A DNA stretch of 64,000 nt from Colwellia psychrerythraea (GTDB taxonomy: Bacteria > Pseudomonadota > Gammaproteobacteria > Enterobacterales > Alteromonadaceae): positions 477,390 through 541,389 of the forward strand of contig NZ_JQED01000005.1 of assembly GCF_000764225.1 (NCBI RefSeq), in the 5' to 3' direction. Below are positions 1 to 8,327 of this stretch, piece by piece. Made by a program: the position numbers and the translations under genes. How positions within the stretch are numbered: the first letter of the stretch is position 1; every line of letters begins with the position of its first letter. The notes below the pieces were generated by a model that was given only the letters and a program-made list of their open reading frames with translations, was not told where the DNA came from and did no database searches.

Positions 1-425
1 CCAGTCATCAATAAGGTAGGTTCATTTTCTAATGCATGAATTTCATTAGCAATACTAAGGGCATTAGTCATCACCACTAAACCTTTCTTATTTGCTAACT
101 CGCTTACTAAAGCAGACGTCGTTTGGCCACTATCAATAATAATACGATTGTGATCTCGAATAAGCGTGGCTGCTTTTTTCGCAATATGTAACTTTTGTTG
201 AGATAGTTGATCTGCTTTTGCTTCAGTTATTTCACTGGGCAAGGCAACCGCACCACCATAACGTCTTAATAACAAACCACTGGTTTCAAGAGCTGCAAGG
301 TCTTTTCTAATGGTGACTTCTGATGTATCAAATTGCTTGGCTAAGCTATCAACACTGACTTCGCCCTGTGCATTTAAGTCTGCAATTATATTATGACGAC
401 GTTGTTGTGTATTTCGTTTCGACAT
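1..425 (-). CDS. DeoR-family transcriptional regulator (partial, N-terminal 141 residues)
   Basis: The gene starts at the ATG complement at 425 and runs off the left edge of the window. The N-terminus (about residues 6-57) is a winged helix-turn-helix of DeoR type, with the family pattern ending in LLRRYGGAV, and the start of the sugar-phosphate-sensing domain follows (DSGQTTSALV, then VMTNALSIA). DeoR regulators bind sugar phosphates through that C-terminal domain and usually repress sugar or amino-sugar genes. It lies downstream of glmU on the same strand. In related marine Gammaproteobacteria a DeoR gene sits between glmU and glmS, so amino-sugar control is a reasonable inference, but glmS is outside the window. 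A palindrome built from CTCGAA/TTCGAG lies just upstream and could be an autoregulatory operator. Confidence 0.9.
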   Translation of the reverse strand, partial: MSKRNTQQRRHNIIADLNAQGEVSVDSLAKQFDTSEVTIRKDLAALETSGLLLRRYGGAVALPSEITEAKADQLSQQKLHIAKKAATLIRDHNRIIIDSGQTTSALVSELANKKGLVVMTNALSIANEIHALENEPTLLMT

Positions 426-459
426 AGGATTTTATAGTTTACTTATCTGATTAAATTAT

Positions 460-475
460 CTCGAATAGTTTCGAG
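460..475. promoter_or_regulatory. Candidate operator upstream of the DeoR-family gene
   Basis: A perfect 6-4-6 palindrome (arms CTCGAA and TTCGAG) lies 35 bp upstream of the DeoR start codon. A further AGTTTCG copy lies at about 487-493 and a CCGAAA at 518-523. DeoR-family proteins often bind repeated TTTCG-like half-sites, so autoregulation is inferred. Confidence 0.35.
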
Positions 476-580
476 TTGCGTAACTTAGTTTCGCTATGGG
501 CCGTATTATGTTTCATACCGAAAGATATTGCAATTTTTAGTTCGCTTTTCATAATAATTTACGCATAAAATTTAGACATT

Positions 581-604
581 AAAAAAGCGCTATAAAAATA
601 GCGC
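581..604 (-). terminator. Rho-independent terminator of glmU
   Basis: Read on the minus strand, a 7-bp GC-rich stem (arms GCGCTAT and ATAGCGC, 4-nt loop) is followed immediately by six T residues. It lies about 30 bp past the glmU stop, so it should end the glmU transcript before the DeoR gene. Confidence 0.8.
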
Positions 605-633
605 CTTCAATAAAGCAATTTTTTCTCAGATAA

Positions 634-2007
634 TTAACTCTTTTTAACTGGTCGCTGCCATCCAGCAACATTTCGTTGCTTGGCTCGCGTTAGCGCTAAA
701 TCATTATCTTCTACTTCTTTACTAATTACAGACCCCGCCCCAACCGTGGCTGAATGACCAATAGACACGGGTGCGACTAATGAGCTGTTAGAGCCGATAA
801 AGGCATTATCACCAATTTCAGTGGTTGATTTATTCACGCCATCATAATTACACGTAATAGTGCCTGCGCCTATATTTACCTTAGTGCCAATTTCGGCATT
901 ACCAAGATAGCTTAAGTGCCCTGCTTTACTGCCTACACCTAAAGTAGTTTTTTTCATTTCAACAAAGTTACCAACATGTGAGTCTTGCTTCATCACTGAA
1001 CCTGGACGAAGGCGGGCAAATGGTCCTACTGAACAATCGGCTTCAATAATGCTATCTTCAATAATACTGCTTGGCTTAATTTCAACATTAGCCCCAATAG
1101 TACTGTTTTTAATAATACAGTTCGCGCCTATCTGCACGTTATCAGCAAGCTTAACCTCACCTTCAAAAATACAGTTTATATCGATACTCACTTCACTGCC
1201 TGTGGTTAAATTACCACGAATATCAATGCGTGCAGGGTCGCGTAAACTTGCGCCAGCTATCATCAACTCTTCCGCAAGTCTCGCTTGGTAGGCTCGTTCT
1301 AATGTTGCCAATTGCACGCGGTTATTAGCACCTTCGACTTCGATTTCTGTCTCAGGGTGAGCAGTAGCAATAACCTTACCTTCACCATGAGCAGCAGCAA
1401 TAATATCTGTTAAGTAATATTCACCCTGAGCATTATCACTTGATAAATTGCTTAACCAACGTTTTAGATCGCCGCCATTAGCTAATAAAATGCCAGTATT
1501 GGCTTCATTAATTTTCAGTTGCTCTGGGCTCGCATCTTTTTGCTCAATAATACCAACAACTTGCTGCTGTCCTGAAATTTCTTGGCGAACAATTCGGCCA
1601 TAGCCCATTGGATTAGCTAAATGAACCGTTAATAGCGCCATGCCATCAATTGGCTTAGCGGCCAAGAGACTATCTAACGTAGAAACTTTAGTTAACGGCA
1701 CATCACCATAAAGTACTAATACATCTTCATCATCGGTTAAAAATGGTGAAGCTTGATCGACGGCATGGCCAGTGCCTAATTGCTCTTTTTGCTCAACAAA
1801 GGTTAGGTCATCACCATGAATGCGAGCTTTTAATACATCACCACCAAAACCATACACGACATAAATATTGTTAGCGCCCAGTTGGCGAGCACTGTCGATA
1901 ACATGACCAACCATAGGTTTTTCAGCGACGCTATGAAGTACTTTAGGTAAAGAAGAACGCATACGGGTACCTTTACCCGCGGCAAGAATAACAACAGAGA
2001 GTGACAT
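634..2007 (-). CDS. glmU: Bifunctional UDP-N-acetylglucosamine pyrophosphorylase / glucosamine-1-phosphate N-acetyltransferase
   Basis: GlmU makes UDP-GlcNAc, the precursor of peptidoglycan and LPS, by acetylating glucosamine-1-phosphate and then uridylylating it in the cytoplasm. The N-terminal nucleotidyltransferase half opens with LAAGKGTRM. The C-terminal half is a left-handed beta-helix of hexapeptide repeats with the acetyl-CoA end motif [13 protein letters not shown]-like ([13 protein letters not shown]). Two in-frame ATGs exist. I prefer the one at 2007 (457 residues), because it matches the E. coli length of 456 and puts the protein start right before the nucleotide-binding loop. The ATG at 2022 would add MNGFI and has no better ribosome site. 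The gene ends in a clear terminator before the DeoR gene. Confidence in function is very high. Confidence 0.97.
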   Translation of the reverse strand: MSLSVVILAAGKGTRMRSSLPKVLHSVAEKPMVGHVIDSARQLGANNIYVVYGFGGDVLKARIHGDDLTFVEQKEQLGTGHAVDQASPFLTDDEDVLVLYGDVPLTKVSTLDSLLAAKPIDGMALLTVHLANPMGYGRIVRQEISGQQQVVGIIEQKDASPEQLKINEANTGILLANGGDLKRWLSNLSSDNAQGEYYLTDIIAAAHGEGKVIATAHPETEIEVEGANNRVQLATLERAYQARLAEELMIAGASLRDPARIDIRGNLTTGSEVSIDINCIFEGEVKLADNVQIGANCIIKNSTIGANVEIKPSSIIEDSIIEADCSVGPFARLRPGSVMKQDSHVGNFVEMKKTTLGVGSKAGHLSYLGNAEIGTKVNIGAGTITCNYDGVNKSTTEIGDNAFIGSNSSLVAPVSIGHSATVGAGSVISKEVEDNDLALTRAKQRNVAGWQRPVKKS

Positions 2008-2128
2008 GATAAATCCATTCATTGAGCATTTTAAGAGCGCATATTGTACCCAAGTTTATAGTGCTTAGGCTAGTAGCCTTGGATAAAATAGTTGCTCTGT
2101 AGTTATACGTTCCTGCACTAAAAAAGCC

Positions 2129-4846
2129 TTAACCAGTTGCAAGCTCTGTCACTAGTTCAATGGGACTTGCTTTATGTTGGCTAATTAAATTAGCCAGTTC
2201 AGGCTTACAAGACCCACATTTAGTGCCACATTTAAGTTTCTCACCTAAGGCGTCAACGCTACTGCAACCCTGTGTTATCGCTATCTTAATAGTTTTTTCA
2301 CCAACATTATAACAACTACAAACTTGCTTACCTTGATTGAATTCGTCGCTAGCAATGCCAAGTAACAACGATTGAATGGTAGCAAACGCTAGCTTTTCTT
2401 CAGCAAAAACATGTTCAAGCCATGCTGGCTCTATTTCAGGCCAGTTTGTTGAAAAATAGCTTAAAAAGACAAGTTTACCTGCTTGTAAGCACACAATATA
2501 AAACTTATCTTCTTCGCTAAACGTCAACCATTCGCCTGATAAACCCGTGGTTTGTTGACACCATAATAAAGCATCCGCTGTCGATTCTTCCAAAGCGACT
2601 TGATAAGTATCACCATAAGCGGTTGTACTTTTGACCCAAAAATCAGCACTTAATGAAAGGCTACTCGTGGTATGCACGCTTATATATTGTTTATATGCTT
2701 TTTTACGTAAGGCGACTGCACCTTGTTTACTCTCCGCTTGGCCAGAAAGAGGGTCAACACTACTTTGATATAAATCACTAACATTACCATGTGAGGCATA
2801 ACTCTGATTCCAGTGAATTGGCATAAAACATTCACCTAAACGCTGCTTTTCATCGACTTTTACGTGCGCTATCGCTTGTCCTGTACTTGCGGTAATCATT
2901 AACATATCGTTATTTTGTACGGCTAAACCTTGCGCATCTTTAGGATGTAAATATAGATAAGGTTTGTCAGTGTGCGCTGAAAGCTTATGAGTTTTACCGG
3001 TACGTGTCATGGTGTGCCATTGATCTCGCAGACGACCACTGTTTAATACAAACGGGTATTTTGTAGAAGTACGCTGTATAGGTAATTGTGGTGCTACCGG
3101 AATAAATTGTGCTTTACTTGACGGGGTAGTAAATTTTCCATCAGCATAAACCCGGGCACAACCTTCAGGGTAACTCTCGTTTACTGGCCATTGTATTGGT
3201 GCCAGTTCATTATATTCTTTCGTTGTTAATTGACTTAAACCGCTTAAATCAAGTAATCGCTCGCCGTTATTTTCAAATTGAGTGAGTTGGGCATGTTCTT
3301 TAAACACGTCACTAACTTCATTAAAGTCAAAACCACTAAAGCCCATCTTGGTGGCAACATCTTGGATAATTTGCCAGTCATGCTTAGCCTGTCCGGCAGG
3401 TAAAACGGCATTACGTTGACGAGAAATACGGCGCTCTGAGTTCGTCACAGTGCCATTTTTTTCTAACCAAGGGGTTGCTGGCAACTTTACATCAGCAAAC
3501 GCCAAAGTATCATTTTTCTCAACACAATCTGATACCACTACCAGTTCACACTGTTTCAGTGCAGCAGTAATTTTATCTCGATTAGGCAAGCTTACCAAAG
3601 GATTCGTTGCCATAATCCATACGGCTTTAATATCACCTGAGGCAAGTTTATCAAACAAATCTATCGCTTTAGCACCTTGTTTATTAGCAATAGTTGGCGA
3701 TTGCCAAAAGCGTTGCACTTTATCTAGATGTATTGGATTATCGATATCCATATGCGCAGCAAGCTGGTTAGCTAATCCGCCAACTTCTCTACCGCCCATG
3801 GCATTCGGCTGCCCTGTTATAGAGAAAGGGCCATTGCCAATTGTACCGATTTTACCGCTGGCTAAATGACAATTAATAATGCTTTGGCATTTATCTACTC
3901 CTGAAGAAGATTGATTGATACCCATAGAATAGAAGGTAATTGCTTTTTTACTGCGGCAAAATAATTGATAAACCGTGGTAAGCTCTTCTATGCTAACTTG
4001 GCAAAATTCTGCAACCTTTGCTGTCGTCCAACTAGCTGCAGTTGCAAGAGCTAGTTCGAAGCCTTCGGTGTATTGAGCAATATAATCAGTATCTAACCCT
4101 TGATTTTCACTTAAAAACTGCAACAAACCATTGAAAAACGCACCATCAGTGCCTGGTTTTAATTGAATAAAGTTATCAGCTAGCTCACAAGTCGCTGTTT
4201 TTCTAGGATCAATCACCACGACTTTCATGGCAGGATTAATTTTTTTGGCGCGCTCAATGCGTTGATATAATACAGGGTGGGTCCATGCTGCATTAGAGCC
4301 AGTGAGTAATAATAATTCAGTTTGCTCAAGATCTTGATAAGTACACGGCACCACGTCTTCACCAAACGCACGTTTATATGCTGATACTGCCGACGACATA
4401 CAAAGACGAGAGTTTGTATCAATATTGCCTGAGCCGATATAACCTTTCATCAATTTATTGGCAAGGTAATAATCTTCTGTCAATAACTGGCCTGAAACAT
4501 AAAAAGCAACCGAATCTTTACCGTGCTTTTGTATAATATCGTTAAATTGCTCAGCAACATAATCAGTCGCTTTATCCCAACTAACTTGCTCGCCGGCAAT
4601 TTCAGGGGCTAGTAAACGACCCGTTAAATCAATGGTATTAAGTAAATTACTACCTTTAACGCATAATCTGCCGTAGTTTGAAGGATGGGCGGCTGAGCCT
4701 GTTAATGACGTTGCTTTGCCCCCTGCTACGCCAATATCAACGCCACAACCTACGCCACAATAGGCACAAGTACTTTGGATAAGTGACGGTTCACCCGCTT
4801 TAATGACAGGTGAGATAAGCGGTGATGTCGGTAATAAATCGCTCAA
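2129..4846 (-). CDS. nasA: Assimilatory nitrate reductase catalytic subunit (Mo-bis-MGD, 4Fe-4S, with C-terminal BFD-type [2Fe-2S] domain)
   Basis: NasA reduces nitrate to nitrite in the cytoplasm for nitrogen assimilation. The N-terminus carries the 4Fe-4S cysteines at about residues 27, 30, 34 and 62 (CAYCGVGC, then RLCVKG). The molybdopterin oxidoreductase body and the C-terminal molydopterin-dinucleotide-binding domain (from about residue 600, LNSGRLRDQWHTMTRTG) follow. The last 75 residues hold a BFD-like Fe-S domain (CSCYNVG ... CGTKCGSCKPEL), as in Klebsiella-type NasA; this can relay electrons without a separate small subunit. The length of 905 fits that class. The absence of a Tat signal supports the cytoplasmic enzyme. 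It is the last gene of the nirB-nirD-nasA unit, 89 bp after nirD, with a stem-loop in that gap. Confidence 0.95.
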   Translation of the reverse strand: MSDLLPTSPLISPVIKAGEPSLIQSTCAYCGVGCGVDIGVAGGKATSLTGSAAHPSNYGRLCVKGSNLLNTIDLTGRLLAPEIAGEQVSWDKATDYVAEQFNDIIQKHGKDSVAFYVSGQLLTEDYYLANKLMKGYIGSGNIDTNSRLCMSSAVSAYKRAFGEDVVPCTYQDLEQTELLLLTGSNAAWTHPVLYQRIERAKKINPAMKVVVIDPRKTATCELADNFIQLKPGTDGAFFNGLLQFLSENQGLDTDYIAQYTEGFELALATAASWTTAKVAEFCQVSIEELTTVYQLFCRSKKAITFYSMGINQSSSGVDKCQSIINCHLASGKIGTIGNGPFSITGQPNAMGGREVGGLANQLAAHMDIDNPIHLDKVQRFWQSPTIANKQGAKAIDLFDKLASGDIKAVWIMATNPLVSLPNRDKITAALKQCELVVVSDCVEKNDTLAFADVKLPATPWLEKNGTVTNSERRISRQRNAVLPAGQAKHDWQIIQDVATKMGFSGFDFNEVSDVFKEHAQLTQFENNGERLLDLSGLSQLTTKEYNELAPIQWPVNESYPEGCARVYADGKFTTPSSKAQFIPVAPQLPIQRTSTKYPFVLNSGRLRDQWHTMTRTGKTHKLSAHTDKPYLYLHPKDAQGLAVQNNDMLMITASTGQAIAHVKVDEKQRLGECFMPIHWNQSYASHGNVSDLYQSSVDPLSGQAESKQGAVALRKKAYKQYISVHTTSSLSLSADFWVKSTTAYGDTYQVALEESTADALLWCQQTTGLSGEWLTFSEEDKFYIVCLQAGKLVFLSYFSTNWPEIEPAWLEHVFAEEKLAFATIQSLLLGIASDEFNQGKQVCSCYNVGEKTIKIAITQGCSSVDALGEKLKCGTKCGSCKPELANLISQHKASPIELVTELATG

Positions 4847-4872
4847 ACTAAACTCCTAAAAACACTATATTC

Positions 4873-4924
4873 ATACCCGTCACAGTTAAACTCGTAGTAA
4901 CCGTTTGGTGTGGGACGGGGGTAT
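4873..4924. repeat. Intercistronic stem-loop between nirD and nasA
   Basis: The gap between nirD and nasA contains an imperfect inverted repeat: ATACCCGTC at 4873-4881 and GACGGGGGTAT at 4914-4924, pairing with a two-base bulge. No T-run follows on the minus strand, so it is more likely an RNA-processing or stabilising hairpin than a terminator. The ATACCC/GGGTAT ends resemble those of the repeat at 46289-46553. Confidence 0.4.
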
Positions 4925-4935
4925 TTGATAACAAG

Positions 4936-5304
4936 TTAGTAAAACAGTTGAACTTGCTCGTTTTCAATACGAATATCGTAAACAGCAATCGTCTGCTCCT
5001 CTTGTAAACAACGCCCTGTTTTTAACGAGTAGTGTTGTTTATATAAAGGCGAAGAAACCACTGGTTCATCGTTGATACATCCCACAAGACCACGGTACAA
5101 TACGTTGGCTTGGCCAATAGGATCGTAGTTACCTACGGCATATATTTTTTCTTCGCTATTAGGAATATGGAAAATAGCAACCTGTTCATCTTCACCCGCC
5201 GAGTTTGCAATTAAAGCACTGATACCAGAATCTTTTACTAGATCTGTTGTTTCACAAATAGTGCGCCATGATTTTTCAGCTTTTTCTGTGGTTAAGTTCG
5301 TCAT
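4936..5304 (-). CDS. nirD: Nitrite reductase (NADH) small subunit
   Basis: NirD is the Rieske-like small subunit of the cytoplasmic siroheme nitrite reductase that turns nitrite into ammonium. The protein is 122 residues, the usual size, with the family core (IFHIPNSEEKIYAVGNYDPIGQANVLYRGLVG) and the C-terminal strand segment LKTGRCLQEEQTIAVYDIR. As is normal for many NirD proteins, the Rieske cluster-binding Cys/His pairs are not present. A good ribosome site (GAGGAG) precedes the ATG. It is 12 bp downstream of nirB, so translation is probably coupled and the two make one complex. Confidence 0.95.
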   Translation of the reverse strand: MTNLTTEKAEKSWRTICETTDLVKDSGISALIANSAGEDEQVAIFHIPNSEEKIYAVGNYDPIGQANVLYRGLVGCINDEPVVSSPLYKQHYSLKTGRCLQEEQTIAVYDIRIENEQVQLFY

Positions 5305-5316
5305 TTTTTGCTCCTC

Positions 5317-7905
5317 TTAAGCTTCTTCAGCGATGGCTTCTTTCTTAGTTGCATCGATAACTTTAACATCAATTTTTTCTTGTCCACGTGCAGGACGAAT
5401 TTGCTCGCGTTCAGTTACAAACTGGATATTGCTATCACTTTTGTCTGAGTTAACAAATGGTTGGAAACGTTTTAATGCTTCAGGATCTTCAATGGTTGTT
5501 TTCCATTCACATTGATAGGTTCCAACAATTGACTGCATTTGCGTTTCTAGCACATCGTTAATGCCTAAACTGTCCTTTATGATAACGTCTTGTAAGTAAG
5601 CTAAACCGCCTTCTAAGTTATCCATCCATGTTGAAGTACGCTGTAATCTGTCACCCGTTTGTACATAAAACATCAAGATACGGTCAACATAATTGACTAA
5701 GGTTTCATCATCTAAATCAGTAGCGAATAAATCACCGTGGCGAGGTTTCATACCACCGTTACCGGCTACATAAAGATTCCAACCATTATCTGTAGCGATA
5801 ATACCGATATCTTTACCTTGTGCTTCAGCACATTCACGCGTACAACCAGAGACACCGAACTTAATCTTATGAGGAGCACGTAATCCTTTGTATCTGTGCT
5901 CTAAGTCGATTGCCATGCTCATGCTGTCTTGCACACCGTAACGGCACCAAGTCGAACCAACACAGGATTTAACAGTACGTAATGATTTACCGTAGGCGTG
6001 GCCTGTTTCAAAACCAGCCTCCACTAATTCTTTCCAAATGGGGGGTAATTGCTCAACCCGTGCACCAAATAAATCAACCCGCGCGCCACCAGTAATTTTG
6101 GTATATAAGTTATATTTTTTAGCCACTTCGCCTAACACAATAAGTTTATCAGGGGTTATTTCACCACCAGCAATACGAGGCACAACGGAGTAAGTGCCAT
6201 CTTTTTGCATGTTACCTAGATAAGTATCATTGGTATCTTGTAGTGATAAATGAGGTTTTTTAAGAATGTAGTCATTCCATACTGAGGCAAGTACAGAGCC
6301 TGCTACGGGTTTACAAATTTCACAACCTAAACCGCGGCCATGTTTTTCAAGTAGCTCATCAAAGGTTTTGATTTTTTCAACACTGACAATATCGAATAAT
6401 TCACGACGTGAGTAAGCAAAATGTTCACAAATATCTTTTTTAACTTCAACACCGCGCTTTTCAAATTCGTTATCAGCAACGCTTTTAACCAAGGCGGCAC
6501 AACCACCACAACCCGATCCGGCTTTAGTACAGCTTTTAACATCGCCAACAGTCATTGCGCCGGCATCAATAGAAGCAATGATGTCGCCTTTAGTCACGTT
6601 ATGACATGAACAAATGGTTGCTGTATCAGGTAATGCATCAACGCCTAATGTTGGCTTGTCAGCCGCCATTGGCAGGATCAGACCTTCAGGAGAATCAGGT
6701 AATTCAATGGCGTTAAGCATATATTGTAGTAGGGTGTCGTAGTCACTGGTATCACCGATAAGTACCGCACCTAGTAAGTTTTTTTTGTCGGCAGAGACAA
6801 CAATTTTTTTATAAACACCTTCAGGTTGGTTTTCATAAGTGTAGGTTAAAGCACCTGCAGTTTTACCGTGAGCATCACCAATTGAGCCAACTTCTACGCC
6901 CATTAATTTTAACTTAGTGCTCATATCTGCGCCGGTAAAGGCTGCAATTTCGCCGTTTTCGCTGGTAATGCCAGCAATGTGTTTAGCTGCTACTTTAGCC
7001 ATGGTGTAACCCGGCGCAACTAGACCAAAAATAAAGTTATTCCACAAGGCACACTCACCTATAGCGTAAATATTTTCATCCGATGTTTGACATTGATTGT
7101 TAACAACGATTCCGCCACGTTCGCCTAAAGTCAGGTCAAATTCACGTGCAAGGTTGTCATATGGGCGGATACCCGCCGAAAATAAAATTAAATCAGTTTC
7201 TAACTCGGTATCATCGCTAAAGCATAATTTATAACGACTAGTATCGCCTTTTTCGATAACACTTGTCGCTTTTGAGGTATGGACTTGAACCCCTAAATCT
7301 TCAATTTTTTCTCTTAATAAGCGACCGCCACCGCCATCAATTTGTACACCCATTAATTGTGGTGCAAACTCAACAACATGTGTTTGTAGGCCTAATTGTT
7401 TAATAGCATTTGCCGCTTCAAGACCTAATAACCCCCCACCAATAACAACGCCAACTTTACTTTCTTTAGCACTCGCTGCGATGTCTTCTAAATCGTCTAT
7501 GGTCCGATAAACTAAACAATGCTCTTGGTCTTTGCCAGGAATCGGTGGAACAAACGGATAAGATCCTGTCGCTAAAATTAATTTATCGTAATGGTAGGTC
7601 TCACCACTTTCAGTGGTGACATATTGAACTATTTTATCAATCAAGATTACTTTCGCATTGGTTTTAAAAGTCACACCCAATTCTTCGTAATGCTCCGGTG
7701 TAGTCATTGCTAAGTCGTCAGCAGTTTTGCCTGCAAAATATTCTGACAAATGAACTCTATCGTAAGCTAAGCGAGACTCCGCTGAGAGCACTGTTATTTG
7801 GTAATTTGGATTTTTAGCCATTTCCTCAACAAAGTGATGGCCAACCATGCCGTTACCTACCACAACAATATTTGATTTGGTTAATAGCTGTTTATCTGTA
7901 CTCAT
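5317..7905 (-). CDS. nirB: Nitrite reductase (NADH) large subunit
   Basis: NirB catalyses six-electron reduction of nitrite to ammonium with NADH. Domains in order: an FAD/NAD(P)-binding pyridine-nucleotide oxidoreductase (N-terminal VVGNGMVGH; second GXGXXG-like loop GVVIGGGLLGLEAA), a BFD-like Fe-S region (CSCHNV ... CGGC), a ferredoxin-like half domain, and the siroheme/4Fe-4S domain with its four cysteines in SCVGSTWC and GCTRECAEAQ. I chose the ATG at 7905 (862 residues) rather than an upstream TTG at 7923, because AGGA sits 8 nt before the ATG and known NirB proteins start near here. A sigma-54 promoter, an NtrC box and a leader hairpin lie upstream. NirD and nasA follow on the same strand. 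Confidence 0.96.
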   Translation of the reverse strand: MSTDKQLLTKSNIVVVGNGMVGHHFVEEMAKNPNYQITVLSAESRLAYDRVHLSEYFAGKTADDLAMTTPEHYEELGVTFKTNAKVILIDKIVQYVTTESGETYHYDKLILATGSYPFVPPIPGKDQEHCLVYRTIDDLEDIAASAKESKVGVVIGGGLLGLEAANAIKQLGLQTHVVEFAPQLMGVQIDGGGGRLLREKIEDLGVQVHTSKATSVIEKGDTSRYKLCFSDDTELETDLILFSAGIRPYDNLAREFDLTLGERGGIVVNNQCQTSDENIYAIGECALWNNFIFGLVAPGYTMAKVAAKHIAGITSENGEIAAFTGADMSTKLKLMGVEVGSIGDAHGKTAGALTYTYENQPEGVYKKIVVSADKKNLLGAVLIGDTSDYDTLLQYMLNAIELPDSPEGLILPMAADKPTLGVDALPDTATICSCHNVTKGDIIASIDAGAMTVGDVKSCTKAGSGCGGCAALVKSVADNEFEKRGVEVKKDICEHFAYSRRELFDIVSVEKIKTFDELLEKHGRGLGCEICKPVAGSVLASVWNDYILKKPHLSLQDTNDTYLGNMQKDGTYSVVPRIAGGEITPDKLIVLGEVAKKYNLYTKITGGARVDLFGARVEQLPPIWKELVEAGFETGHAYGKSLRTVKSCVGSTWCRYGVQDSMSMAIDLEHRYKGLRAPHKIKFGVSGCTRECAEAQGKDIGIIATDNGWNLYVAGNGGMKPRHGDLFATDLDDETLVNYVDRILMFYVQTGDRLQRTSTWMDNLEGGLAYLQDVIIKDSLGINDVLETQMQSIVGTYQCEWKTTIEDPEALKRFQPFVNSDKSDSNIQFVTEREQIRPARGQEKIDVKVIDATKKEAIAEEA

Positions 7906-7931
7906 AAGGACAATCCTACTCAAAATGCGGG

Positions 7932-7980
7932 AAAAAAATAAAACCGATTAGTTAAGACACGCTATTAACAAGGTTTTATT
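7932..7980 (-). terminator. Terminator-like hairpin inside the nirB leader (candidate attenuator)
   Basis: Between the predicted nirB transcription start (about 7988) and its ATG, the minus strand holds a perfect 9-bp stem (AATAAAACC / GGTTTTATT). Inside the loop is a second 5-bp stem (GTTAA / TTAAC), and a run of T residues follows directly. The placement in a leader, not after a gene, suggests transcription attenuation, but the stem is AT-rich and may be weak. Confidence 0.45.
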
Positions 7981-7997
7981 CAAGATGCCTTTAGTAG

Positions 7998-8013
7998 AGC
8001 AATCTAGATGCCA
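7998..8013 (-). promoter_or_regulatory. Sigma-54 (-24/-12) promoter of nirB-nirD-nasA
   Basis: The minus strand reads TGGCAT, five bases, TTGCT. This matches the RpoN consensus TGGCAC-N5-TTGC(A/T) at 10 of 11 positions, with the invariant GG and GC exactly 10 bp apart. It predicts a start near 7988 and an 83-nt leader. The same motif, with the same TGGCAT variant, precedes the nitrate transporter. Confidence 0.75.
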
Positions 8014-8097
8014 ATATTTTTTTAACCTATTTAACAACAACTTAATTGTGGAAGAGTAGTATTGCATTAAGCCATTGCACTAGAGTGAATGTTATTT

Positions 8098-8114
8098 AGC
8101 ACTCGGACGGTGCA
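8098..8114. promoter_or_regulatory. NtrC-type enhancer box upstream of nirB
   Basis: The site reads AGCACT, five bases, GGTGCA, against the NtrC consensus TGCACC-N5-GGTGCA. It is centred about 100 bp upstream of the sigma-54 promoter, the usual range for an NtrC enhancer. An equivalent box lies at the same distance from the transporter promoter. The 7906-8327 gap holds no gene. Confidence 0.6.
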
Positions 8115-8194
8115 AGCACTCAAAATATGTAAACAACATTCTTATGGGTTTTTAATTGCTAAGCAGCTAAGTAATTACTCATGCCACCAGGGAC

Positions 8195-8219
8195 AATGCT
8201 GTCACCTTATGACAGCATT
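8195..8219. repeat. Perfect 10-bp inverted repeat between the GGDEF-EAL gene and nirB
   Basis: The arms AATGCTGTCA and TGACAGCATT are perfectly complementary around a 5-nt spacer (CCTTA). No T-run follows on either strand. It could be an operator or an RNA hairpin at the 3' end of the upstream transcript. Further left of the GGDEF-EAL stop, a 9-bp inverted repeat (AACTGACTT at 8251, AAGTCAGTT at 8294) brackets another small stem. Confidence 0.45.
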
Positions 8220-8327
8220 ACTGTGAGAAGAAACTTCATATCCGCATTATAACTGACTTGCTATGTGCTTCCCCTCGAAGGGACTAAGTGGAAAAGTCAG
8301 TTGAATATCGCCACTAGAGGCATTTTC

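Noticed and set aside
1049-1291. Plus-strand open frames inside glmU and similar ones inside nasA, tex, polA and others
   Set aside because: They overlap strongly supported genes in other frames, lack ribosome sites and show no family features.
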